Shown: piece by piece, positions 48,601 through 58,239 of the stretch
Layout of the letters: each line of letters begins with the position of its first letter
How positions within the stretch are numbered: position 1 is the first letter of the stretch
NCBI GenBank assembly: GCA_002027195.1
Contig: MWJO01000012.1
Location: 56,080-120,079, forward strand
DNA length: 64,000 bases
DNA from: Streptomyces sp. GKU 895
Lineage (GTDB): Bacteria > Actinomycetota > Actinomycetes > Streptomycetales > Streptomycetaceae
Direction of reading: 5' to 3'
Made by a program: the position numbers and the translations under genes
The notes under the pieces: model-generated
Database searches by the model: none
Seen by the model: the letters and a program-made list of their open reading frames with translations, nothing else
What the model was told of the DNA's origin: nothing

Positions 48601-48891
48601 TCAGGGGGCGTGGCGGTCGCGGGCGCCGAGACCCTCGTCGTCCGAGTCCGTCCACAGGGTGTTGTCGTACGGGGTGTCGGGGATGGAGACGAGATCGGGC
48701 CGCTTCGACTGGGCGAGCGCGGGATCGGCGTCCCTGAGCAGGGCGAGGCTCTCGCGCAGGCGCTCGGTGTCGACGCGGACGCGGCGCATCTCCAGGCCAC
48801 CGCTGCCGAGTTGCTGCTCCAGGCGCTTCACATACCGGTGCAGTTCGTCGAGGCAGCGCTGGGCTGACGCCAGTTCGTCGTGCAGGGCCAT
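48601..48891 (-). CDS. small conserved helical protein upstream of sdh
   Basis: A 96-residue protein, coiled-coil-like in the first half (MALHDELASAQRCLDELHRY, VKRLEQQLGSGGLEMRRVRV) and with an acidic disordered end (TPYDNTLWTDSDDEGLGARD). I know no function. It ends 19 bases upstream of sdhC on the same strand, so it probably shares the operon. Confidence 0.65.
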   Translation of the reverse strand: MALHDELASAQRCLDELHRYVKRLEQQLGSGGLEMRRVRVDTERLRESLALLRDADPALAQSKRPDLVSIPDTPYDNTLWTDSDDEGLGARDRHAP

Positions 48892-49178
48892 GACGTGACC
48901 TCACTTAGGGCGGCAACGTTCATGTGCGCCTGCGAGTGTTGCGCGTCACACCGGCCCATGTGAAGGGACGTGCATGGATTGGCGGATCGTGAGCCTCCGT
49001 GCGCGCCCCCTGTATGCCGTCCATTGCGCCGCACGGGTGGGCTTCCGGGCCGCCCCCGCCGTGTCGCCACCGCCTGCCGAACCCTTTCCTCTTCAGTGGC
49101 CGCATACATCTGATCAGCTCCATATACCGCCAAACGTGATCGAAACCAGGCGGCGCACCCCCCCCGGAGGTAGACGGC

Positions 49179-51418
49179 ATGTCCCACGACGGCGTCGGGC
49201 TGCGCGCGGTGATGCGCTCGGCCGGTTTCCTCACCGCGGGCGCCCTCGCGGTGTCCGTGCTCACCGGGTGCAGCTCGGAGGACCCGGCCGGCAAGCCGCT
49301 CGCGGCGTCGGACATCGGATTCGCCGACCGCTCCCTGGTCGCCGACGGCGGCACCCTGCGCTGGGCCGTGGACTCCGTGCCGGACACCCTCAACACCTTC
49401 CAGTCGGACGCCGACGCCACCACCACCCGCGTCGCCCAGGCCGTCCTGCCGGCCATGTACCGGCTCGACGCGAACGGCCGCCCGCAGCTCGACGCCGACT
49501 ATCTGGAGAAGGCCGAGGTCGTCGAGACCGAGCCCCGCCAGGTCGTGCTGTACAAGCTGAACCAGCAGGCCGTCTGGAGCGACGGCCGGCAGATCGGCGC
49601 CGCCGACTTCGCCGCCCAGTGGCGCGCCCTGTCCGGCAAGGACACCGCCTACTGGACGGCCCGCAACGCCGGCTACGACCGCATCGAGAAGATCGAGCGC
49701 GGCAAGAACGACCTCGAGGTCAAGGTCACCTTCGCGCGGCCGTACGCCGACTGGAAGTCGCTGTTCTCCCCGCTGTACCCCAAGGACGTCATGGGCACCC
49801 CGGACTCCTTCAACGACAGCGCCCGCAAGAAGCTCAAGGTCACCGCCGGTCCCTTCGCGGTGGAGAAGGTCGACCGCAAGGACGACGAGGTCACCCTCGC
49901 CCGCAACCCGCGCTGGTGGGGCCACCCCGCCAAGCTCAACGAGATCGTGCTGCGCGCCGTACCCCGCGACAAGCGGGCCGCCGCGCTCGCCTCCGGTGAA
50001 CTGGACCTGGCCGAGATCGACCCCGAGTCGGTCAAGCGGATCACCGTGGCGGCGAAGGGCACGCCGAGCGCCACCCCGCTGATGGGCCCCGGCGGCAACC
50101 TCACCGCCGCCGACTCCCTGCGCTCCTGGGCCGTCGCCAAGGGCACCGACGAGGAGGCCGCCGACGAGGAGATCAGCGCCCGCGAGCAGCAGCGCAAGGA
50201 GATCTCCGCGTACGCCCGCGAGCAGCAGGCCCTGCGCGGCTTCGAAGTGCGCCGCTCCCTGGAGCCCGCCTACACCCAGCTCGCCCTCAACGGCGCCGAG
50301 GGCCCGCTCGCCGACGAGCGGTCCGCCGTGCCGTGGCCCGCGCCATCGACCGCGAGGCGCTCGCCTCGGCCGTGCTCACCCCGCTCGGTCTGCCCGCCGA
50401 GCCGGTCGGCAGCCACCTCGCCCTCGCCGGGCAGGCCGCCTACGCCGACAACAGCGGCGCCCTCGGCGGCCAGGACACCGCCGAGGCGCAGGCTCTCCTC
50501 GCGGACGCCGGCTGGGTGCCGGGCGGCCCGCTGACGAAGGAGAAGAAGAAGGGCGAGAAGGCCGCCGGCGCCAAGGGCGAGAAGGCTTCCTCGGGTTCCT
50601 CCTCGGGCTCCTCCTCGGACGAAGAGGGGTCCGAGGACGGGACGTACATCGTCGGCGAGGACGACAAGGCGCCGCGCGAGGCCGAGCGGGAGAAGAAGCA
50701 GGATCCCAAGAAGCACCAGGAGCGCGGGGACGGCTCCCAGCACCTCGCCCAGGACGGCAAGCAGTACACCAACAAGCTCAAGGGCGGTGCTCCCGGCGCC
50801 TACGCCCCCCGGGGCACCGCCGCGCCGGCGGGCGCCGCGGCCGGGGCGCTCGCCAAGGACGGCAAGCCGCTCACGCTCCGCTTCGTGCTGCCGTCCGGGC
50901 CCGGCTCGCAGACCCTGCGCACGGTGGCCGACCGGATCTCCGGCATGCTCCAGAAGGTCGGCATCCGCACCGAGATCACCAAGGTCGCGGACGAGAGCTA
51001 CTTCAAGGACCACATCGCGTCCGGCCAGTTCGACCTCGCCCTCTACTCCTGGCCCGCGTCCGCCTTCCCGGCCACCGACGCCCGGCCCATCTACGCCAAG
51101 CCGGTCCCGGCCGCCGACGGCTCCCTGAACGTCGAGCAGAACTACACCCGGGTCGGCACCGACCAGGTGGACCAGCTCTTCGACCAGGCCGTCTCCACGC
51201 TGGACGAGGACGAGAGCCGGGGCCTGATCCGCAAGGCCGACTCCCGGATCTGGGCCGCCGCCGGCTCGATCCCGCTCTACCAGCGGCCCCAGTTGACGGC
51301 CGCGCGCAAGAGCATCGCCAACGCCGGCGCCTTCGGCTTCCAGACCCCGGTGTACGAGGACATGGGCTTCCTGCGGAAGGGCGCCTCGAACCCCTCGGCG
51401 ACCCCCACAGAGAAGTAG
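49179..51418 (+). pseudogene. peptide-binding ABC lipoprotein (DppA/OppA family), one-base frameshift
   Basis: An extracellular solute-binding lipoprotein (SBP_bac_5 family) of about 746 residues after correction, longer than usual. The signal peptide and lipobox are LTAGALAVSVLTGCSSED, with the lipidated Cys at about 32. The N-terminal lobe includes TLRWAVDSVPDTLNTFQSDA and KDVMGTPDSFNDSARKKLKV. The C-terminal lobe includes MARAIDREALASAVLTPLGL and SGQFDLALYSWPAS. The frames join if one G is restored at 50320-50321. An unusual low-complexity Lys/Glu/Ser/Gly-rich insert occupies about 50535-50770. No permease genes adjoin it, so it may feed bldK or act as an orphan sensor. Confidence 0.78.
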
Positions 51419-51648
51419 GTACACCTGCGCGGAGCCCGCACCGGGCGACAGCGGCCGGGAGGCCGCCGCCCGGCGCTGCCCGACCGGTTCCAGGGCTGCT
51501 CAGGAGGCCTGAGTCCGCCCCCGGAGGCCGCCCGTGTCAATCCCACGTACCATGGGGTGAGGCCGTGGCATGTACAGCCCGGCAGGGTCCGCGTCACACA
51601 GACGTACGCGCAGGCCCCTTCCACACCACTCCGGGAGTACGCCGCACT

Positions 51649-53556
51649 ATGGCCACGCGCCACGACATCCGCAATGTCGCCATCGTCGCCCACGTCGACC
51701 ACGGCAAGACCACCATCGTCGACGGCATGCTGAAGCAGGCCGGCGCCTTCGCCGCGCACCAGCTCGAGGGCGTCGACGACCGCATGATGGACTCGAACGA
51801 CCTGGAGCGTGAGAAGGGCATCACGATCCTCGCCAAGAACACGGCGGTGAAGTACCACCCCAAGGACGGTGGCGAGCCGATCACGATCAACATCATCGAC
51901 ACCCCGGGCCACGCCGACTTCGGTGGCGAGGTCGAGCGCGGTCTGTCGATGGTCGACGGTGTCGTCCTGCTCGTCGACGCCTCCGAGGGCCCGCTGCCGC
52001 AGACCCGCTTCGTGCTGCGCAAGGCGCTCCAGCAGCGCCTGCCCGTCATCCTGTGCATCAACAAGACGGACCGCCCCGACTCCCGCATCGACGAGGTCGT
52101 CAACGAGACGTACGACCTCTTCCTCGACCTGGACGCGGACGAGGAGCAGATCGAGTTCCCGATCGTCTACGCCTGCGGCCGTGACGGCATCGCCTCGCTG
52201 ACCAAGCCGGAGAACGGCACGGTCCCGGCCGACTCCAACAGCCTGGAGCCGTTCTTCTCGACGATCCTGGAGCACATCCCGGCCCCGACCTACGACGAGG
52301 ACGCCCCGCTCCAGGCGCACGTCACCAACCTGGACGCCGACAACTTCCTCGGCCGTATCGCGCTGCTCCGCGTCGAGCAGGGCGAGCTGCGCAAGGGCCA
52401 GACGGTCGCGTGGATCAAGCGTGACGGCTCCATCAGCAACGTCCGCATCTCCGAGCTGCTGATGACCGAGGCGCTCACCCGCAAGCCCGCCGAGGTGGCC
52501 GGCCCCGGTGACATCTGTGCCGTCGCCGGTATCTCCGACATCATGATCGGCGAGACCCTCGCGGACACCGAGAACCCGATCCCGCTGCCGCTGATCACGG
52601 TCGACGAGCCCGCGATCTCCATGACCATCGGCACCAACACCTCGCCGCTGGTGGGCCGCGGCGGCACCGGCAAGGGCGCCGACGCGAAGTCGGCCGTCAA
52701 GGACCGCAAGGTCACCGCCCGCCAGGTCAAGGACCGCCTGGACCGCGAGCTGATCGGTAACGTCTCGCTGCGCGTCCTGGAGACCGACCGTCCGGACGCC
52801 TGGGAGGTCCAGGGCCGTGGCGAGCTGGCGCTCGCCATCCTGGTCGAGACCATGCGCCGGGAAGGCTTCGAGCTGACCATCGGCAAGCCGCAGGTCGTCA
52901 CCAAGGAGGTCGACGGCAAGACGTACGAGCCCGTCGAGCGCATGACGATCGACGTGCCCGAGGAGCACATGGGCGCCGTCACGCAGCTCATGGGTGTCCG
53001 CAAGGGCCGCATGGACAACATGTCCAACCACGGCTCCGGCTGGGTGCGCATGGAGTTCGTCGTCCCGTCCCGCGGTCTCATCGGCTTCCGGACCGAGTTC
53101 CTGACCCAGACCCGCGGTACGGGCATCGGGCACTCCATCCACGAGGGCTTCGAGCCCTGGTTCGGCACCCTCCAGACCCGTAACAACGGCTCCCTGGTCG
53201 CCGACCGCGCCGGTGCCGTCACCGCGTTCGCGATGACGAACCTCCAGGAGCGCGGCGTGCTGTTCGTCGAGCCGGGCACCGAGGTGTACGAGGGCATGAT
53301 CGTCGGCGAGAACTCGCGCTCCGACGACATGGACGTCAACATCACCAAGGAGAAGAAGCTCACGAACATGCGGTCCTCGACCGCTGACGTGTCCGAGTCG
53401 ATCGTCCCGCCGCGCAAGCTGTCGCTGGAGCAGTCGCTGGAGTTCTGCCGCGACGACGAGTGCGTGGAGGTCACCCCGGAGGCGGTTCGCATCCGCAAGG
53501 TGAACCTGGACGCCCGCGAGCGCGCCCGCGCCGCGAGCCGCGCCAAGCACGGCTGA
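51649..53556 (+). CDS. typA: translational GTPase TypA (BipA)
   Basis: A 635-residue ribosome-binding GTPase. G1 is AHVDHGKTT (about 13-21), the switch I/G2 area is DLEREKGITILAKNTAVKY, G3 is DTPGHADFGGEVER (about 83-96) and G4 is NKTD (about 137-140). EF-G-like beta-barrel and domain III/V segments follow, and a C-terminal TypA-specific domain with IVPPRKLSLEQSLEFCRDDE. The ATG at 51649 (MATRHDIRNVAIVAHVDHGK) is the family start. It ends at a textbook terminator. Confidence 0.96.
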   Translation: MATRHDIRNVAIVAHVDHGKTTIVDGMLKQAGAFAAHQLEGVDDRMMDSNDLEREKGITILAKNTAVKYHPKDGGEPITINIIDTPGHADFGGEVERGLSMVDGVVLLVDASEGPLPQTRFVLRKALQQRLPVILCINKTDRPDSRIDEVVNETYDLFLDLDADEEQIEFPIVYACGRDGIASLTKPENGTVPADSNSLEPFFSTILEHIPAPTYDEDAPLQAHVTNLDADNFLGRIALLRVEQGELRKGQTVAWIKRDGSISNVRISELLMTEALTRKPAEVAGPGDICAVAGISDIMIGETLADTENPIPLPLITVDEPAISMTIGTNTSPLVGRGGTGKGADAKSAVKDRKVTARQVKDRLDRELIGNVSLRVLETDRPDAWEVQGRGELALAILVETMRREGFELTIGKPQVVTKEVDGKTYEPVERMTIDVPEEHMGAVTQLMGVRKGRMDNMSNHGSGWVRMEFVVPSRGLIGFRTEFLTQTRGTGIGHSIHEGFEPWFGTLQTRNNGSLVADRAGAVTAFAMTNLQERGVLFVEPGTEVYEGMIVGENSRSDDMDVNITKEKKLTNMRSSTADVSESIVPPRKLSLEQSLEFCRDDECVEVTPEAVRIRKVNLDARERARAASRAKHG

Positions 53557-53573
53557 CCGACAGTCGGTTCCTG

Positions 53574-53612
53574 AGCCCGGGCACCCCCATCTTGGGGGTG
53601 CCCGGGCTTTTT
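53574..53612 (+). terminator. typA terminator
   Basis: AGCCCGGGCACCCCC (53574-53588), loop ATCTT, and its exact complement (53594-53608) followed by TTTTGC. It lies 17 bases after the typA stop. Confidence 0.95.
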
Positions 53613-54210
53613 GCAACTGATTTTCAGTCGGTTTGCTGTGGAGGGCCGGTGAAGGATGTCCGTAATGCGGAGATCCTCGCCCGATACCCATGTAACAAGT
53701 CCGTTTCGCGGCCTTCTTACGCCAGACAGTTTGTCCAGATTTTGGAAGATGTACGGGCCAGCTGTGACTGAATTGAGATTTAAGAACAGTGGTCGGTCCA
53801 TGGCTCATGGCAGATAGTTAGCCGCGTAGCGCTCGGGTCAATGGGTCTCGCGCCGTGGGGACGGCGCCGACTCACGAGCACCAGGGGGTGCCTGACCCTC
53901 CGTCAGGGGTGTCGGAGGAAAGGCATGTACCCCCTCCTGTTGGTGAACACGTGGAGTCATGAGGAGGAGTCCCATGCGCGGTGTCACAAGCACCAAATGG
54001 GTCACAGCGTCCGCAAGTTGCGTCAACTCCGCGCCGGCGTGCGGCGATCGGCTCTGAGGAGCTCCGCTTCCGCCCCTACGCGCGTCAGGCTGCGGCTTCT
54101 TCCGCAGACCGTGACACGCCGCTGACGCTTCTTCATGATCCGATCCGCGACCGCACACCCTCGTGCCGGTCGCCGGTTCGGCACACCCACACCTGTGAAA
54201 TGGGCGAACT
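53613..54210 (+). promoter_or_regulatory. long leader region before bldK, with a short lipoprotein-like reading frame
   Basis: About 600 bases without a full gene. The region is comparatively AT-rich from 53613 to 53800. A small hairpin CCTGAC-N5-GTCAGG lies at 53891-53907. A reading frame from ATG 53974 to 54057 encodes only 27 residues (MRGVTSTKWVTASASCVNSA onward), with GAGGAGGAG upstream. Its beginning looks like the signal peptide of a solute-binding lipoprotein. The rest is non-coding up to the GTG of the first bldK gene. It may be the remains of a deleted binding-protein gene plus the bldK promoter. Confidence 0.45.
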
Positions 54211-55248
54211 GTGACCAGTCCTATCGACATCGAAGGCGGCGGGACCTCGGTCGTCGTCGACGGCGACCAGCAGCCGAAGAGCAAGCCCGAGGAGGCCAAG
54301 CAGCTCGAAGGCCGCTCTCCCGGGCAGTTGATGTGGATCCGCTTCAAGCGCGACCGCACCGGAGTGGTCTCGGCCTACGTCGTGATCTTCTTCTTCGTGG
54401 TCGGCCTCGCGGCCCCCCTGATCGCGAAGCTCTACGGCAAGGACCCGTACACGGTGTTCGCCGACGAGCGCCCCGAGCTCTTCGACAGCGCGGGTGTGCC
54501 CCTGCAGCCCAACGGCGGTATCAGCGGCGAGTTCTGGTTCGGCCTGGAGCCCGGCAACGGCTACGACGTCTTCACCAAGCTGCTCTACGGCATCCGCAAC
54601 TCCCTGATGATCTCGCTCGCCGTCACCGTCGCGACCGTGCTGACGGGCATCGTCCTGGGGGTCGCGGCCGGCTATCTCGGCGGCAAGCCCGACCAGTTGA
54701 TCAGCCGCGTCATCGACTTCCTCCTCGCCTTCCCGGCCCAGCTGTTCTTCATCGCGAGCATGCCGGTCGTGGTCTCGCTGTTCGTCAGCCCGCGCGACGA
54801 GACCCCGGTCTACGTCCGGGTCGTCGCCCTCATCGCCGTGCAGTGGGTGCTGGGCTGGATGAGCCTCGCCCGCATCCTGCGCGGCACCACACTCGCCCTG
54901 CGAGAACGGGAGTTCATCGAGGCCGCCAAGGTCAGCGGGGCGTCTCCGGTACGGATCATCCGCAAGGAGATCCTGCCCAACGTGGTCACCCCGATCCTGG
55001 TGCAGTCGACCTACATGCTGCCCAACTTCGTGACCGCGGAGGCCGGTCTGAGCTTCCTCGGGGTCGGGATCGTCGAACCGACGCCGGACTGGGGGCAGAT
55101 GTTCTCCAAGGCGTCGACCGAACTCGTGATGCAGAACGACATCACCTACATGTTCTTCCCGGGCATCTCGATGATCATCTTCATCGTGGCGTTCAACCTG
55201 CTCGGGGACTCGGTCAGGGACGCCTTCGATCCCAAGACGGCGCGCTGA
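54211..55248 (+). CDS. bldKA: oligopeptide ABC transporter permease (BldKA-like)
   Basis: A 345-residue inner-membrane permease of the OppC/DppC type. The cytoplasmic N-terminus (about 45 residues) is followed by a first helix (GVVSAYVVIFFFVVGLAAPL), a large external loop, and four or five further helices. The EAA coupling loop is REREFIEAAKVSGASPVRII (about residue 230). Gene order permease-lipoprotein-permease-ATPase-ATPase equals the S. coelicolor bldK locus, whose transporter imports an extracellular oligopeptide signal needed for aerial mycelium. Start: GTG 54211. Confidence 0.85.
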   Translation: MTSPIDIEGGGTSVVVDGDQQPKSKPEEAKQLEGRSPGQLMWIRFKRDRTGVVSAYVVIFFFVVGLAAPLIAKLYGKDPYTVFADERPELFDSAGVPLQPNGGISGEFWFGLEPGNGYDVFTKLLYGIRNSLMISLAVTVATVLTGIVLGVAAGYLGGKPDQLISRVIDFLLAFPAQLFFIASMPVVVSLFVSPRDETPVYVRVVALIAVQWVLGWMSLARILRGTTLALREREFIEAAKVSGASPVRIIRKEILPNVVTPILVQSTYMLPNFVTAEAGLSFLGVGIVEPTPDWGQMFSKASTELVMQNDITYMFFPGISMIIFIVAFNLLGDSVRDAFDPKTAR

Positions 55249-55351
55249 CCGCCAAGTTGTGGGCGTCTCCGCCCGACAGAGACCGACGGCTCCCACCGGG
55301 CCCGGTTCGCACTTCAATTCGCAACGGTGACACAAGATGGGTGGAATCTGA

Positions 55352-57163
55352 GTGATGGGTAAGGGTGGACGCCACGCGTACGCCGCGCTCTCACTGCTGG
55401 CGGCGGGGGCTCTCGTGCTCACCGGCTGCAGCGAGGGTGGCAGCAAAGGCAGCGACAACGACAAGCAGGACAAGGAGAACGCGCAGCGTCAGCAGGCCGG
55501 CATTTCCTTCGGCGACGCCAAGGACTCCACGGGCCCGGCCGCCGAGGTCCCCGGCGCCAAGGCCGGCGGCACCGTCACGGTGCTCCAGCGCGACAGCTTC
55601 GCGCACCTCGACCCGGGCCAGATCTACGTCTCCGACGAGATGGCGCTCTCGCAGCTGATCCACCGCGGTCTGACCGCGTACAAGGCGACCAGCGACGACG
55701 GCAAGAAGCACGAGGTCGTCGGCGACCTGGCCACCGACAGCGGTACCACCACCGACGGCGGCAAGACCTGGAAGTACACGCTCAAGGACGGGATCAAGTG
55801 GGCCGACGGCTCCACGATCACCGCCAAGGACGTGCGCCAGACCTTCGAGCGGCTCTTCGCCCCGTTCATCTCCAACGGCCCGACCTACATCCAGCAGTGG
55901 ATGGCGAACACCCCGGGCACCGAGTACCGCAAGCTCCTCCCGGACGGCCCCTACAAGGGCAAGCACCTCCCGGACAGCGTCCTGGAGACGCCCGATGACA
56001 AGACGATCGTCTTCAAGTTCAAGACGGCCAAGCCCGACCTGCCGTACGCGCTCGCCATGGCGGGCTACTCCATCGTGTCCGCCGAGAAGGACACGAAGGT
56101 CAAGTACGACAAGTCCCCGATGACCTCCGGTCCTTACAAGATCTCGGAGTTCAAGTCCGGCAAGACGATGACCCTGGTCAAGAACACCAACTGGGACCCG
56201 AAGACCGACGCGGTCCGGCACCAGTACGTCGACCAGTTCAACATCGAGTTCAACAAGCAGTTCGAGGACTCCACCAAGGCCATCCTCGACGACAGCGGCA
56301 CCAACGCGACGGCGATCAGCTTCAGCAACCAGGTCGACGCGGGCAACCTGACCAAGGTCCTCAACGACGCCGCGATGAAGAACCGCACGGTCTCCGGCTA
56401 CCAGCCGTACGTGGGCCAGATGAACATCAACCTGTCCCAGCCGGAGATGCAGGACAAGACGGTCCGCGAGGCCATCGCCTACGCCCTGCCGATCACGCCG
56501 TTCGTCCGTGCCTTCGGCGGCACCGACGCGATGGAGGTCGCCGGCGGTCTGATCAGCCCGACCGTCTCGGGCTACGACCCCAAGTTCGACCCGTTCGGCA
56601 AGAAGGCCAAGCCCGCCGGTGACCCGGCCAAGGCCAAGGAACTGCTGAAGAAGGCCGGCAAGACCGGTCTGAAGCTCACCTTCGGCTACATCAACACCCC
56701 CGAGGGCCAGCAGTACTCCACCGCCATGGCGGCGGGCCTGGAGAAGGCCGGCTTCGACGTGCAGCGCCAGGAGATCCCGGCCGAGACCTACTACGACCAG
56801 GTCAGCAAGGTCAAGAACAACTACGACATCTTCCACACCGCGTGGGGTGCCGACTGGCCGAGCGCCTCGACCGTCATCCCGCCGCTGTACGACGGCCGCC
56901 AGATCCAGGACGGCTCCTCGAACTACTCGCACATCAACGACCCGAAGGTGAACGCCGACATCGACAAGGCGAACACCATCACCGACCCGATCAAGGCCGC
57001 CGAGGCCTGGAACAAGATCAACGAGTACATCGTGAAGGATGTCGTCTCCAACATCCCGACGGCGTACTACAAGCAGACCCAGATCGCCGGATCCAAGATC
57101 GGTGGCCTCGCGTACGACGACGTCATCGGCGGCGTCGACCCGCGCAGGCTCTTCGTGAAGTAA
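55352..57163 (+). CDS. bldKB: oligopeptide-binding lipoprotein (BldKB-like)
   Basis: A protein of about 603 residues, the extracellular peptide-binding component. The lipobox is LLAAGALVLTGCSEGGSKGS with the modified Cys near residue 26. A hydrophilic, Lys/Gly/Asp-rich linker leads into the SBP_bac_5 fold (GGTVTVLQRDSFAHLDPGQI, YTLKDGIKWADGSTITAKDV at about 145, YDIFHTAWGADWPS near 495). In S. coelicolor BldKB determines the recognition of the developmental signal. GTG 55352 or ATG 55355 may be the start. It ends just ahead of a strong hairpin. Confidence 0.88.
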   Translation: MMGKGGRHAYAALSLLAAGALVLTGCSEGGSKGSDNDKQDKENAQRQQAGISFGDAKDSTGPAAEVPGAKAGGTVTVLQRDSFAHLDPGQIYVSDEMALSQLIHRGLTAYKATSDDGKKHEVVGDLATDSGTTTDGGKTWKYTLKDGIKWADGSTITAKDVRQTFERLFAPFISNGPTYIQQWMANTPGTEYRKLLPDGPYKGKHLPDSVLETPDDKTIVFKFKTAKPDLPYALAMAGYSIVSAEKDTKVKYDKSPMTSGPYKISEFKSGKTMTLVKNTNWDPKTDAVRHQYVDQFNIEFNKQFEDSTKAILDDSGTNATAISFSNQVDAGNLTKVLNDAAMKNRTVSGYQPYVGQMNINLSQPEMQDKTVREAIAYALPITPFVRAFGGTDAMEVAGGLISPTVSGYDPKFDPFGKKAKPAGDPAKAKELLKKAGKTGLKLTFGYINTPEGQQYSTAMAAGLEKAGFDVQRQEIPAETYYDQVSKVKNNYDIFHTAWGADWPSASTVIPPLYDGRQIQDGSSNYSHINDPKVNADIDKANTITDPIKAAEAWNKINEYIVKDVVSNIPTAYYKQTQIAGSKIGGLAYDDVIGGVDPRRLFVK

Positions 57164-57181
57164 CCCGTCCAAGCGGCGTCA

Positions 57182-57211
57182 GGTGCGCCCCGTCCCGTGA
57201 CGGGGCGCACC
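57182..57211 (+). terminator. hairpin between bldKB and bldKC
   Basis: GGTGCGCCCCGTC (57182-57194), loop CCGT, and its exact complement (57199-57211), without a T-run. It lies 19 bases after the binding-protein stop inside the operon. The position suggests partial termination or 3' protection that raises binding-protein levels over permease levels. Confidence 0.7.
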
Positions 57212-57248
57212 GCGTCCGCCCAGGCTTCGCCCGAAAGCTGCCACTGAG

Positions 57249-58229
57249 ATGCTGCGCTTCCTCCTCCGCCGGATCCTCGGCTCATTCGTGATCCTGGTCC
57301 TGCTGACCGTGGTCGCCTTCCTGCTCTTCTTCGGCATGCCCCGCGACCCGGCGCTGCTGATGTGCGGCAAGACCTGCACGCCCGACGCGCTGGCGAACAT
57401 CCACCACACGCTCGGGCTCGACAAGTCGATCCCGGAACAGTTCTGGATCTTCCTGTCCGGGCTGGTCACCGGACGCAGCGACTTCGAACAGGGCCCCTGC
57501 CCCGCCCCGTGCTTCGGGTACTCGTACCACACCAACGAGCAGGTCTGGTCGACCCTGATGGACCGGCTGCCGCTCACCCTCTCGCTCGCGGCCGGCGCCA
57601 CCGTCGCCTTCCTGTTCGTCGGACTCGGCACCGGACTGCTCGCCGCCTGGAAGCGCGGCACCTTCGTGGACAAGTCGTTCACCGCCGGGTCCATGGTGCT
57701 CAGTTCGATGCAGATCTACTTCCTGGGCCCGCTGGCGCTGGCGATCCTCGTCTACCAGACCCACATCTTCGACGAGCCGGACTACACCCCGATCACCGAC
57801 AACCCCGCCGCCTGGTTCACCGGGCTGATCATCCCGTGGGCCGTGCTCTCCACGATCTTCGCCGCGCAGTACACCCGTATGGCACGCTCCTCGATGATCG
57901 AGCAGCTCCAGGAGGAACACGTCCGCACCGCCCGCGCCAAGGGCATGAGCGGCCGCTACGTCTTCTTCCGCTACGCCTGGCGTGGTTCGCTGATCCCCAT
58001 CATCACCATCCTCGGCATCGACCTCAGCTCGCTGCTCGGCGGCGCGATCATCACCGAGTACACCTTCGGACTGCCCGGCCTCGGACGGCTCGCGGTGGAG
58101 TCGGTGCAGTTCAGCGATCTGCCGCTGCTGCTCGGCGTGATGCTGTTCTCGGCCGCCGTGATCCTGCTGTGCAACATCGTCGTCGACGCCTGCTACGCCT
58201 TCATCGACCCGCGCGTGCGGCTGTCCTAG
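57249..58229 (+). CDS. bldKC: oligopeptide ABC transporter permease (BldKC-like)
   Basis: A 326-residue permease of the OppB/DppB type. The first helix follows directly after the start (LGSFVILVLLTVVAFLLFFG). An external domain with paired cysteines (LMCGKTC, PCPAPCF) is followed by five helices. The EAA loop is EEHVRTARAKGMSGRYVFFR (about residue 219), and the conserved block GAIITEYTFGLPGLGRLAVE follows. It forms the translocation channel with the other permease. It is separated from bldKB by 85 bases containing a hairpin. Confidence 0.87.
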   Translation: MLRFLLRRILGSFVILVLLTVVAFLLFFGMPRDPALLMCGKTCTPDALANIHHTLGLDKSIPEQFWIFLSGLVTGRSDFEQGPCPAPCFGYSYHTNEQVWSTLMDRLPLTLSLAAGATVAFLFVGLGTGLLAAWKRGTFVDKSFTAGSMVLSSMQIYFLGPLALAILVYQTHIFDEPDYTPITDNPAAWFTGLIIPWAVLSTIFAAQYTRMARSSMIEQLQEEHVRTARAKGMSGRYVFFRYAWRGSLIPIITILGIDLSSLLGGAIITEYTFGLPGLGRLAVESVQFSDLPLLLGVMLFSAAVILLCNIVVDACYAFIDPRVRLS

Positions 58230-58239
58230 GAGCTCTGTC

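Noticed and set aside
53926..54125. Open frame from ATG 53926 (MYPLLLVNTW) as a real gene
   Set aside because: It overlaps a better-initiated 27-residue frame, has shadow-like Arg-rich composition and no family resemblance.
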